From the NCBI RefSeq assembly GCF_001969445.1, contig NZ_CP017297.1:2232001-2296000 (forward strand): a DNA stretch of 64,000 nt. The letters run 5' to 3'. How positions within the stretch are numbered: the first letter of the stretch is position 1; every line of letters begins with the position of its first letter. Shown one piece after another: positions 25,387-33,563 of this stretch. This stretch comes from Brachybacterium sp. P6-10-X1. Lineage in GTDB: Bacteria > Actinomycetota > Actinomycetes > Actinomycetales > Dermabacteraceae. A program made the translations under genes and the position numbers. The notes under the pieces are model-generated. The model ran no database searches. It saw only the letters and a program-made list of their open reading frames with translations, and was not told where the DNA came from.

Positions 25387-26223
25387 ATGAGATGCGTGGA
25401 GTGCGGGCGCCGCTGGGACGTCGTGCAACGGACCGGGCGACCGCGCCGGTACTGCTCGCGTTCGTGCCAGGCGCGGGCATACCGGCGCCGCCGCGATGAG
25501 GGACGACTGAGCGCGTCCGGGCGCCCGGCACCGGTGGCGCGGGAGTCCTCGGCGACGCTGCAGGCCGCGATCGCCCTCGCCGATGCGCACGGGATCGCGG
25601 CCGTGACGCTGCGTTCGGTCGCGGATCGGAGCGCACTGGCACTGGCGGCTGCGCAGCGCGAGCTCGGCAGTCGCGACCGGCTCGTGTCGATGATGGTCCA
25701 CCACGTCCTCGCGCGGCACGCGACGACGCCGCCGCGGAGCGAAGCACCGGCCGAGGCGCTCGCTCGGCTCGCCGTCTCGGAGTGGCGCGCCTACCGCGAG
25801 CACCCCTGGCTCGTCGATGTCCTGGCCAGCACGCGCCCGCCGCTGGTTCCGGCCGTCCTCGACGCCTCCCGCGCCGCCGTCGAGGCGTTCGTCGCGATCG
25901 GCCTGGACACGGACGCCGCGTTCACGCGCTACCTGGCCTTCAGCGCCTACATCCAGGGCATGGCGCTGCTGCTGCGGACGGAGCAGCGCGAGTCAGATCT
26001 CTCCGGGACCTCGTACCGGGCCTGGTGGGCCGAGGAGGTCCGACGCCTCGACCGCAGCGGCGCGCGCCGGAAGCATCCATGGCTCAGCGAGCTCAGCGCG
26101 GGACCTGAGAAGGACTCCTTCGACGCGGACACGGCCTTCAGCGAGGGGCTCCGCGTGGTGCTCCGGGGCCTGACCTGTGTCGTCCCCGACCCACCCCTGG
26201 ATCCGCTCAGCACCGACCCGTAG
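25387..26223 (+). CDS. TetR family regulator with N-terminal zinc-ribbon-like motif
   Basis: The 278-residue protein starts with a four-Cys motif (Cys3, Cys6, Cys23, Cys27; RRYCSRSCQARAYRRRR), like the FCS-type zinc finger-like heads seen on some actinobacterial regulators. It then has a TetR DNA-binding domain (ALADAHGIAAVTLRSVADR) at about residues 55-100 and a TetR C-terminal helical domain. A GAAAGG ribosome site supports the ATG. It may control its own gene, the divergent GNAT gene or the downstream VanZ-like gene. Confidence 0.8.
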   Translation: MRCVECGRRWDVVQRTGRPRRYCSRSCQARAYRRRRDEGRLSASGRPAPVARESSATLQAAIALADAHGIAAVTLRSVADRSALALAAAQRELGSRDRLVSMMVHHVLARHATTPPRSEAPAEALARLAVSEWRAYREHPWLVDVLASTRPPLVPAVLDASRAAVEAFVAIGLDTDAAFTRYLAFSAYIQGMALLLRTEQRESDLSGTSYRAWWAEEVRRLDRSGARRKHPWLSELSAGPEKDSFDADTAFSEGLRVVLRGLTCVVPDPPLDPLSTDP

Positions 26224-26226
26224 CGT
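26221..26226 (+). promoter_or_regulatory. -10 box TAGCGT overlapping the TetR gene stop codon
   Basis: The TAG stop codon of the TetR-type gene is the first half of TAGCGT, which is followed by 7 bases and GTG at 26234. Transcription of the VanZ-like gene should start on its own GTG. Confidence 0.55.
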
Positions 26227-26233
26227 TCCCTGC

Positions 26234-26902
26234 GTGAACGAGTTCCTGCGCCTGGGTGTGGTGGGGGTGGTCGGAGGCCTCGGGGTCTTCGTGATCATCC
26301 TGTCCCCCGCCGTGCTGCTGCAGCGGCACCGCTTCGGGCGGGTGCGGCCGCTGCGGCTGGTCGGCGTGGCGGCCATCTGCATCTACACGATGGCCCTGGC
26401 CGGGCTGACCGTCGCTCCCGCCTACGAGATCGCCGCGACGTGCGGCAACCGGTCCGGCGGCGAGCTGCGGCCCTATCCCTTCAACACCCTGCTGCAGCTG
26501 TTCGAGGTGCACGCCGAGGGAACCTCGCTGCCAGGCCTGCTGGTCAGCTGGCCGATTCTGCAGCTGGCGGCGAACGTCATGCTGTTCATGCCGCTGGGGG
26601 CGGTGCTGCGCGGAGTGTTCCGCCTGGAGGTGACGAATTCGCTGGCGATCGGGGTGATGCTGTCGGTGCTCATCGAGGCCACCCAGTACACCGGCGCGTG
26701 GGGGCTGTACCCCTGCGGGGTGCGGATCGCCGACATCGACGACGTGTTCGCCAACTCCCTGGGCGCTCTGCTCGGCGCGTTCTTCGCCCCTGTGCTGACC
26801 CGGCTGCGCGTGCCGCTGTTCGTCCACGAACGGCCGCTGGACGATGAGGGCCGACGGGCCCGCCCGCAGCAGGATGCCTCCGATCGGGACCCGCGGCGTT
26901 GA
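26234..26902 (+). CDS. VanZ-like membrane protein
   Basis: The 222-residue protein has five or so helices and the VanZ pattern: RPYPFNTLLQL, then NVMLFMPLGAVLRGVF, then LIEATQYTGAWGLYPCGVR and ADIDDVFANSLGALLG. VanZ relatives are linked to teicoplanin resistance in enterococci, but most have unknown roles. The GTG start is supported by TAGCGT 7 bases upstream. The basic C-terminal tail is cytoplasmic. Confidence 0.88.
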   Translation: MNEFLRLGVVGVVGGLGVFVIILSPAVLLQRHRFGRVRPLRLVGVAAICIYTMALAGLTVAPAYEIAATCGNRSGGELRPYPFNTLLQLFEVHAEGTSLPGLLVSWPILQLAANVMLFMPLGAVLRGVFRLEVTNSLAIGVMLSVLIEATQYTGAWGLYPCGVRIADIDDVFANSLGALLGAFFAPVLTRLRVPLFVHERPLDDEGRRARPQQDASDRDPRR

Positions 26903-26910
26903 GGGGAGCC

Positions 26911-27345
26911 ATGGCGAGAGCACGGATGGAGTCGAGCACTGCGGCGGGACGGCGCACGAGCCGGCGGGCCCTGCTGGCGGCGGCCGGCGTGCTCGCGGCG
27001 GGAGCCGTCACCTCCTGCGCCTCTCGCGCCGCCGACGAGCGCCAGGCCACGCAGGAGCGCCCGGTGACCTCGCCGTCCGGTGACTTCACGGCGGTGCTGC
27101 TGGCGGAAGGGGTCGAGCTGAGACCGACGATCCGCACGGTCGACGGCACCGAGGTGTGGTCCGACGACCTCGGCCACGCGAACCGGGACGTGCCCGGCGT
27201 GGTGTGGGAGCTGGGCGACGACGTGCTGTGGGTGCTCTCGACCGATCACGGCAACGCGAGCGTGCGCCGCGGCGAGGACGGGGCGTGGACGAAGACCCCC
27301 GGCAGCGAGGACATGCCGGAGGACATCGCCGAACTCGCCCGGTGA
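26911..27345 (+). CDS. Small lipoprotein of unknown function
   Basis: The 144-residue protein has a signal with RRTSRRALLAAAG (Tat-like) and a lipobox-like VTSC, so it is likely a lipoprotein. The mature part (~105 residues) reads like a single beta-sandwich or propeller blade (GDFTAVLLAEGVELRPTI, ELGDDVLWVLSTDHGNASV). I do not recognise the family. The ATG has GAGGGGAG directly upstream and begins 8 bases after the VanZ-like gene, so they are co-transcribed. Confidence 0.7.
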   Translation: MARARMESSTAAGRRTSRRALLAAAGVLAAGAVTSCASRAADERQATQERPVTSPSGDFTAVLLAEGVELRPTIRTVDGTEVWSDDLGHANRDVPGVVWELGDDVLWVLSTDHGNASVRRGEDGAWTKTPGSEDMPEDIAELAR

Positions 27346-27360
27346 CGTGAGGGGGACGCG

Positions 27361-27426
27361 CAGGCAGGCGCCGGTGGGACGCGACAGGCAGGCGCCGGTG
27401 GGACGCGACAGGCAGGTGTCGGTGGA
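27361..27426. repeat. 24-bp tandem repeat, 2.7 copies
   Basis: Two exact copies of CAGGCAGGCGCCGGTGGGAC plus GCGA (27361-27384, 27385-27408) are followed by a degenerate partial copy. They sit in the gap between the convergent lipoprotein and KAS III genes. Confidence 0.85.
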
Positions 27427-27499
27427 GGCCCTGGCGGGCCGGGGACCGGCGGGACGCGCGGCCGGCCAGGTGGGGGTGAAACCCGTCCTGCCGCGTCGG

Positions 27500-28453
27500 T
27501 CAGGGCAGCCGCACGACCTGCCCCGCGTAGGAGAAACCGCCCCCGAAGCCGAGCAGCAGCGCCGTGGCCCCGGAGGGCACACGACCTGCCTCGCGCATCC
27601 GGGAGATCGCCAGCGGGATCGTGGCCGCCGAGGTGTTCCCGGAGGTGATGACGTCATCGGCGACGACGGCGTCCTCGCGCAGCCCGAGCGACGCGGCGAG
27701 CGGCTCGATCATGCGCAAGTTCGCCTGGTGCGGGACGAACACGTCGATGTCCTCCATCGTCAGGCCGGCCGCCTCGACGACCTGCTGGGCGATGCCGGGA
27801 GCTTCCCGCAGCGCCCATCCGAGCACCTGACGGCCGTCCTGGGCGAAGAATCCCCCGGGAGGGCTGATGGTCACGGCGTCCACGAGCTCCGGGACGGTGC
27901 CCCAGACGACGGGGAGGATCCCGGGCTCCTCCGCCGCACGCAGGACGACGGCGCCGGCGCCGTCGGCGGTGAGCACGCACGTGGTGCGATCGGTGAAGTC
28001 GGTGACGGCGGAGAGCTTCTCGGCGCCGATGACCAGGGTCGCGGTGGAAGCGCCGGCGCGGATCCCCTGGTCCGCGACGGCCAGGGCGTGGCCGAAACCG
28101 GAACAGGCGGCACCGATGTCGAAGGCGGCCGGCGCGGAGAGGCCGAGGGCGTGAGCGACGCGACCGGCCGTGCTCGGGGACCTCTCGTCATCGGAGCAGG
28201 TCGCGACGATCACCTGGGTGACCTCGGCCGGATCGATCCGCGCATCCGAGAGGGCGGACCGTGCGGCACGGGTCGCCATCTCGGCCACGGTCTCGGCGTC
28301 CCCGGCGATGCGGCGCTCCTGGATGCCGGTGCGGCGGCGGATCCAGTCGTCGCTGGTCTCGACCATCTTCTCGAGGTCATGATTGGTGAGGACCCGCTCG
28401 GGTCGGTGATGGCCGACGCCGATGATCGCGGAGCCGGGCGAGGTGGGATTCAC
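27500..28453 (-). CDS. fabH: Beta-ketoacyl-ACP synthase III
   Basis: The 317-residue thiolase-fold enzyme has the KAS III catalytic triad: Cys117 in FDIGAACSGF, His242 in PHQANLRM and Asn273 in SGNTSAA. FabH joins an acyl-CoA to malonyl-ACP and sets the primer (and so iso/anteiso or straight chains) in fatty acid synthesis. It stands alone here, without fabD/acpP/fabF, so it might instead prime a special lipid. The GTG start has a GGGAGG site about 9 bases upstream. Confidence 0.9.
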   Translation of the reverse strand: MNPTSPGSAIIGVGHHRPERVLTNHDLEKMVETSDDWIRRRTGIQERRIAGDAETVAEMATRAARSALSDARIDPAEVTQVIVATCSDDERSPSTAGRVAHALGLSAPAAFDIGAACSGFGHALAVADQGIRAGASTATLVIGAEKLSAVTDFTDRTTCVLTADGAGAVVLRAAEEPGILPVVWGTVPELVDAVTISPPGGFFAQDGRQVLGWALREAPGIAQQVVEAAGLTMEDIDVFVPHQANLRMIEPLAASLGLREDAVVADDVITSGNTSAATIPLAISRMREAGRVPSGATALLLGFGGGFSYAGQVVRLP

Positions 28454-28538
28454 GAAGGAGCCTCCCTGGAGGTGGATCGAGGAACGGCGCGTCGGGCCGC
28501 GGGGATCCCATGATCGCGCATGGGACGCGCCGCCGGTC

Positions 28539-31500
28539 TCAGGCCGTGATGGTCACGTGGGAACGCTCATCGGCGCCGCGGCGCACATGGATCTGCTCGG
28601 CGATCTGCGCTTTCATGTCCCCGACATGGCTGACGATGCCGATGGTGCGGCCGTGCTCGGCGAGCCGCCCGATCTCCCGCACCACGGTCTCGAGGGTCTC
28701 GGGATCCAGGGAGCCGAAGCCCTCGTCGATGAACAGGGTCTCCATCCGCACTCCGCCGGCCTCGCCGGTGACGATGTCGGCCAGACCGAGCGCGAGGGCG
28801 AGGGAGACGAAGAAGGTCTCCCCACCGGAGAGGGTCTCGGGCACGCGCACCTGATCGGTGCGGCGGTCCATGACCAGCAGGTCGAGGCCGGTCTTGCGGG
28901 CGCCGCGCCTGCCGGTGTCGCGCAGCAGCTCGAGGTCGGAGCCGGAGAACAGAGCCAGGCGCGCGTTCGCGGCCTGCACCACCGCGTCCAGCCGCCACAT
29001 GAGCACATAGGTGGACAGCTGCACGCGCTCGCCGTCGGCGGAGCGGCCGGTGGCGAGGTCTGCCACGCGCACCACCACCCCGGCCTCCGCGCTGACCGTC
29101 TCCACCTGGGCCGATGCCGTGGCGAGGGCCGCGCGCGCTTCTCTCCCGCGCTCGGCGACGGCGCCCCGGCGGGCCGCGAGGTCGGCGGCCTCGCGGGCGG
29201 CGGCCCGGGCAGCGGTGAGCTTCTCGGTCGCCGCGGTGCGCGCGGCATCGGCCCGCTCGCGGGCCTCGTCGCTCGCGGTCGTCCCGGCGATCCCCTCCTC
29301 GGCGAGGCCGTCGGACAGGCGGGACTCCTCCACCGTGCGGGTCTCGAGCAGGCGGGCGAGGCGGTGGCGCTCGTCCTCCTCGAGCACGGCGGCGCGGGCC
29401 TGCTCATCCGTGGTGCGGGCCGGCCCGTCGGCGGAGAGGTCGTCCTCGCCGGTCGCACCGGCCTGCGTTTCCGGGGCGAGGTCCGCGGTGGCCAGGGCCT
29501 GCTCCGCCTCGGTGGCGAGTTCGGCGGCGCGCTGCTCGGCCTCGGTCCGTCGGCGCAGCGCCTCGCGCAGGCCGGTCGCCGCGCGGGCGGTGGCGAGGTG
29601 GCCGCGGCGCCGGGCGGCGAGGGACTCGTGCTCTCCGCGGGCCTCGGTGACCTTGGCGTGGTCGGCCTCGAGGGTCTGCTCGAGCCCGGTGAGGGCGGTG
29701 CGTTCACGTTCGACGGCCAGGGCGTCCTGCTCGCGGCGCCGGTCCAGTCGGGCGCTCTCCTCGTCGTGGCGCGTGATCGTCGCGTCCAGCTCGGCGGCCT
29801 TCGCCTCTGCGTCACGAGCGGTGCGCAGGTTCTGCGTCGCCGCGGTGACGGCCTGCTCGGCGGCCTCGGCGGTGAGCTCCCCGGCGGCGTCCTGCAACCG
29901 GGTGAGCTCCTGGGCGGCGAGGGCATGGGCCTGCTCGGCGCCGGCCTGCTCGGACTCGGCCGTCTTCCGCCGCTGTTCGGCCTCCTCGACCTGCTCGGGG
30001 CTGACGGCGTCCTCGGACTGATCGGCGCGATCGGGATGCTCCAGGGCACCGCAGACGGGGCAGGCCTCGCCGTCGGCGAGGTCCACGGCGAGTTCGGCGG
30101 CGATGCCGGCGAAGCGGCGGCGGCGCAGCTCCGCCTCGGTCTCGGCGAAGTCCTTGGCGGTGGCCAGCGTGCGCGAGGCCCTGTCCTTCGCGGTGTCGAC
30201 GGCCTTCTTCTGGGCGACGGCCGCGGTGGCGGCGCGGCGCTGTTCCTCGGCGGTGCGCTGGGCGAGGCGGGCGTCCCCGAGCGCGGCAGCGGCGGTGCGC
30301 TCCCGCGCGCGGTCGGCGACGAGCTGCTCGCGCTCCGCGGGGCGGGCAGCGGCCTGCTGGATGAGCGTCTCGAGGGCCGTGGCCGATGCGGTCAGGGCCT
30401 CGCGACGGTCCGCGAGCTCCTTGCCGCGGGTGGGCAGGGCGGTCTCGAGAGCGACGAGATCGGCGAGCGCACCCGCGGCGGAGGTGGCCTCGTCCGCCGC
30501 TGCGGCCAGCTGCTGATCGGCGGCAGCGGCATGCGCAGCGGGACCGAGCAGGTCGACGAGCTCCGGGTGCTCCTCGCGGGTGGTGCTCGCCTGCTGCGCG
30601 AGCTGCTCGATGGCCTCCCCCGCCTGCGTCGAGGCCCGGTCCCGGCGCTGCAGCAGCGCGACGACCGGTCGGGCGGCCTCGTCGCGGCGCAGGGCGGTGC
30701 GGGCGCTGTCGATCGCGGGGCGCTCGGTCTCCAGCCGGGCGGCGAGCGTGTCGAGCTCGCGGCGGCGGTCGATGCGTTTCCGGGCCGCGTCCGTCGCGTC
30801 GGCGGCGGTGCGGGCGGCCTGTTCGGCGGCGGCAGCGGTCTCGGCGTGGCCGTGCGCCTCCTGCGCGCGGGCGGCGGCGGCCTCGAGGTGCTCATCGGCG
30901 AGGGTGGCGAGCGGCTCGAGGCGCAGCGCGGCGGCGGCCTCCTGGAGGGCGGTGGCATGCTCCTCGTCGACGCCGGTCGCCTCGACGTAGCGGGCCAGGG
31001 CACGGCCGAGGGTCCCCGTCGCCGCGTCGACCTGCCGTTTGGCGGTCTTGCGCATCTCCTCGAGCTGCTTCTCGACGTCGGCGTAGATCTCGGTGCCGAA
31101 GACGCGCTGGAGCACCTGCTGGCGCTCCCCGGTGCCGGCGCGCAGGAAGCGGGCGAACTCGTTCTGCGGCAGCAGGACCGTCTGGGTGAACTGTTCCCGG
31201 GTCAGGCCCACGGCGCGCTGGATCTCCCGGCCCACCTCGTCGATGCGGGTAGCGAGCGCCTGGACATCGGCCCCGCCGCCGGCGGTGTCCGCGATGACGG
31301 CGGGGATCAGCTGCGGGGAGCCGATCCGCCACAGCACGGCTTTGGCCTGCTCCTTCGTGGTGCCGGTGCCGCGCTTCTTGGCGCGCTGGAACTCGGGCCG
31401 GCGGCGCACGCGGTAGATGCCGGAGCCGGTCTCGAAGACGAGGTCGACGACGCTGGGCTCGGTGGGGGCCGCGAATTGGGAACGGATGCGGTCTCCGCTG

Positions 31501-31682
31501 GTGGCGCTCCCGGCGACGTGGCCGTACAGGGCGTAGACGATCGCGTCCACGATCGTGGACTTGCCCGATCCCGTCGGACCTTCGAGCAGGAACATGCCGC
31601 TGGCGCCGAGGGCGGCGAGATCGATGTCGATGGTGCCGGCGAAGGGGCCGATGCCGGTCAAGCGCAGGTGGTGGAGCTTCAT
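28539..31682 (-). CDS. sbcC: SMC-like exonuclease subunit SbcC
   Basis: The 1047-residue protein has Walker A GPTGSGKST at residues 35-43, long Ala/Glu-rich coiled coils, a zinc hook CPVC near residue 540, and the C-terminal ABC signature LSGGETFFVSLALALGLAD and Walker B LFIDEGFGSLD. With SbcD it forms the Mre11-Rad50-like nuclease that opens hairpins and processes DNA ends. The ATG overlaps the sbcD stop (ATGA). Confidence 0.95.
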   Translation of the reverse strand: MKLHHLRLTGIGPFAGTIDIDLAALGASGMFLLEGPTGSGKSTIVDAIVYALYGHVAGSATSGDRIRSQFAAPTEPSVVDLVFETGSGIYRVRRRPEFQRAKKRGTGTTKEQAKAVLWRIGSPQLIPAVIADTAGGGADVQALATRIDEVGREIQRAVGLTREQFTQTVLLPQNEFARFLRAGTGERQQVLQRVFGTEIYADVEKQLEEMRKTAKRQVDAATGTLGRALARYVEATGVDEEHATALQEAAAALRLEPLATLADEHLEAAAARAQEAHGHAETAAAAEQAARTAADATDAARKRIDRRRELDTLAARLETERPAIDSARTALRRDEAARPVVALLQRRDRASTQAGEAIEQLAQQASTTREEHPELVDLLGPAAHAAAADQQLAAAADEATSAAGALADLVALETALPTRGKELADRREALTASATALETLIQQAAARPAEREQLVADRARERTAAAALGDARLAQRTAEEQRRAATAAVAQKKAVDTAKDRASRTLATAKDFAETEAELRRRRFAGIAAELAVDLADGEACPVCGALEHPDRADQSEDAVSPEQVEEAEQRRKTAESEQAGAEQAHALAAQELTRLQDAAGELTAEAAEQAVTAATQNLRTARDAEAKAAELDATITRHDEESARLDRRREQDALAVERERTALTGLEQTLEADHAKVTEARGEHESLAARRRGHLATARAATGLREALRRRTEAEQRAAELATEAEQALATADLAPETQAGATGEDDLSADGPARTTDEQARAAVLEEDERHRLARLLETRTVEESRLSDGLAEEGIAGTTASDEARERADAARTAATEKLTAARAAAREAADLAARRGAVAERGREARAALATASAQVETVSAEAGVVVRVADLATGRSADGERVQLSTYVLMWRLDAVVQAANARLALFSGSDLELLRDTGRRGARKTGLDLLVMDRRTDQVRVPETLSGGETFFVSLALALGLADIVTGEAGGVRMETLFIDEGFGSLDPETLETVVREIGRLAEHGRTIGIVSHVGDMKAQIAEQIHVRRGADERSHVTITA

Positions 31683-32854
31683 GAGGCCTCCCGCTGGCCG
31701 CGCGCCTGCGTGTAGGCGCGCTCGAGGACCTGATGTTCGCCGGCTGTGGGATCGGCACCGGTGGTGGCGGCGAGGAACTCGTCCATCACCTGCAGCGGGT
31801 TCTGCTCGCGGCGCACCACCGGGGTGTGCTCCGAGGCGGTGCGACCCTCCGGCTCGTACTCGGTGACCAGCAGGTGCGGGTACGCCTCGCGCAGCTGCTC
31901 CTGCAGGTGGGCGGGCCGGGCGGCGTCGGTGACGACGGCTTTGAGCCAGTCACCGCCGTGAGAATCCTGTTGCGCGAGGATCTCCTCGAGCGATCCGCGC
32001 AGCTCGGTCAGGCGCCGCGGGGCGGGAGTCGCGATCCGCTCCACGCTCACCGCGGCGGTGCCGTTCTCGTCACGGGCGCCGAGGTCGACCAGCAGCACGG
32101 ATTTGCGGTGCCGGCGCTCGGAGAAGGAGAAGGCCAGCGGCGAGCCGGAGTACCAGGCGGGGGCGCCGACGGTGGCGGTGAGGTCCTGGCAGCCGTGGAG
32201 ATGGCCGAGGGCGAGGTAGTCGATGCCGCCGAGCACGCCGGCGGGCACCGAGTCGACACCGCCGACGGACAGGTCGCGCTCGGAATCGGAGGCCTCTCCC
32301 CCGGTGACGAAGGTGTGGGCGAGCACGACCGTGCGCGCCCCCGGATGCGCGGCGGCACGCTCGCGCACGCGGTCCAGGGCGGCGCGGGTGACCGCCTCGT
32401 GGCTGCGGGCCAGCGGCTGCTCGCCGTCGGCCGCGAGCTCGGTGCGCGCCCTGTCCGGCTCGAGATAGGGCAGGCCGAAGAAGAGCACCTCGCCGTGCTC
32501 GTCCTCGACGCTGACGGGGTGCTCGATGCCGGGGACGTCGGTGAGCAGGTGGATCCCGGCGCGCATGAGCGCGCGGCCGAAGCCGAGCCGCTCCGGGGAG
32601 TCGTGGTTGCCGGAGGTCAGCACCACGGTGGCGCCGGTGTCCGCCAGGCGCGCGAGGGCGTCGTCCAGCAGCGTCACGCTCGTCACGGCGGGCACGGCGC
32701 GGTCGTAGACGTCGCCGGGGATGACGACGACGTCGACCTCCTTCTCCCGCACCAGGTCGACGAGCCAGTCGAGGAAAGCGGCCTGGTGCTCGTGCAGGTC
32801 GACCTTGTGCAGGGTGCGCCCCAGGTGCCAATCCGAGGTGTGCAGGATTCTCAT
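31679..32854 (-). CDS. sbcD: Exonuclease subunit SbcD
   Basis: The 391-residue metallophosphoesterase starts HTSDWHLG (Asp8, His10), and has VVVIPGDVYDRA, TSGNHDSPERLG, VLAHTF and LALGHLHGCQ, the full Mre11/SbcD metal-site series. It is the nuclease partner of SbcC and is co-transcribed with it. Confidence 0.95.
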   Translation of the reverse strand: MRILHTSDWHLGRTLHKVDLHEHQAAFLDWLVDLVREKEVDVVVIPGDVYDRAVPAVTSVTLLDDALARLADTGATVVLTSGNHDSPERLGFGRALMRAGIHLLTDVPGIEHPVSVEDEHGEVLFFGLPYLEPDRARTELAADGEQPLARSHEAVTRAALDRVRERAAAHPGARTVVLAHTFVTGGEASDSERDLSVGGVDSVPAGVLGGIDYLALGHLHGCQDLTATVGAPAWYSGSPLAFSFSERRHRKSVLLVDLGARDENGTAAVSVERIATPAPRRLTELRGSLEEILAQQDSHGGDWLKAVVTDAARPAHLQEQLREAYPHLLVTEYEPEGRTASEHTPVVRREQNPLQVMDEFLAATTGADPTAGEHQVLERAYTQARGQREAS

Positions 32855-32977
32855 GGGTCCGAGCCTACGAGCGGGGGCCGACGGACGAGCATGCCGACGC
32901 TCCGCGGTGGACGCCGGGGCACCGGGGAGGATCCTCGGGCCGCCGTTCCCCGGGAAGCCCGTCGGGCCGCCGTCCTC

Positions 32978-33415
32978 TCAGGACGAGGCCCGCCCGCTCT
33001 CGTCCTCGGCGGGCACCCAGGCGGCGGCGAGGTTCTCGGAGCCCCGCGCCAGCATCGCCACGTCGGCGCCGACCAGCAGGAAGTCGACCCCGTCGGACGC
33101 ATACCCCCGAGCCACCTCCGGGTCGAAGGCGTTCACGCCGACGGGCATGCCCGCCGCCGTCGCCGCCGTGATCACGCGGCGCACGCTCGCGACCACGTCG
33201 GGGTGGGACTGCCGGCCGAGCACCCCCATCGAGGCCGCGAGGTCGGAAGGGCCGACGAAGACGCCGTCGATCCCGTCGACCGCGAGGATCTTCTCGATGT
33301 TCTCCACCGCCTCGGCGGATTCGATCTGCACGAACAGCGCCACGTGCTCGGCTTCCGCGGGAACCTGCTGCCGGCCGCCGACGCCGAATCCGCCGGGAGC
33401 TCGGCCGCCGCCTGA
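32978..33415 (-). pseudogene. HpcH/HpaI-type aldolase, N-terminal half missing
   Basis: The frame ending at 32978 encodes about 120-145 residues that match the C-terminal half of HpcH/HpaI class II aldolases: ALFVQIESAEAVENI (metal Glu), then DGVFVGPSDLAASMG (metal Asp) and DGVDFLLVGADVAMLARG. Full enzymes have about 250 residues. The half with the catalytic His and Arg is absent; upstream the frame continues into Arg/Gly-rich junk and 28-bp tandem repeats. I read it as a decayed gene, possibly cut by a deletion that brought it next to the dehydrogenase promoter. HpcH-type enzymes release succinate semialdehyde and pyruvate, which fits the neighbour. Confidence 0.75.
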
Positions 33416-33465
33416 GCATCCGGGACCGCGCACTCTCGAGAGGACGACGCCTGCCCGTCGACCCT

Positions 33466-33521
33466 TCGACGGTGGCGTCGACCCATCGGCCCTCCGACGG
33501 TGGCGTCGACCCGTCGGCCCT
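33466..33521. repeat. 28-bp tandem repeat, two copies
   Basis: Units CGACGGTGGCGTCGACCC plus (A/G)TCGGCCCTC occupy 33466-33493 and 33494-33521 with one difference. They lie between the aldolase remnant and the dehydrogenase start. Confidence 0.8.
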
Positions 33522-33563
33522 CCCCCACCCCCCCCACGTCCCCACCACGTCGCAAGGAGAATC

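Noticed and set aside
28422..31715. A 1097-codon open frame on the plus strand
   Set aside because: It is antisense to sbcC, which has all catalytic motifs; the translation is Leu/Gly-rich without homology features.
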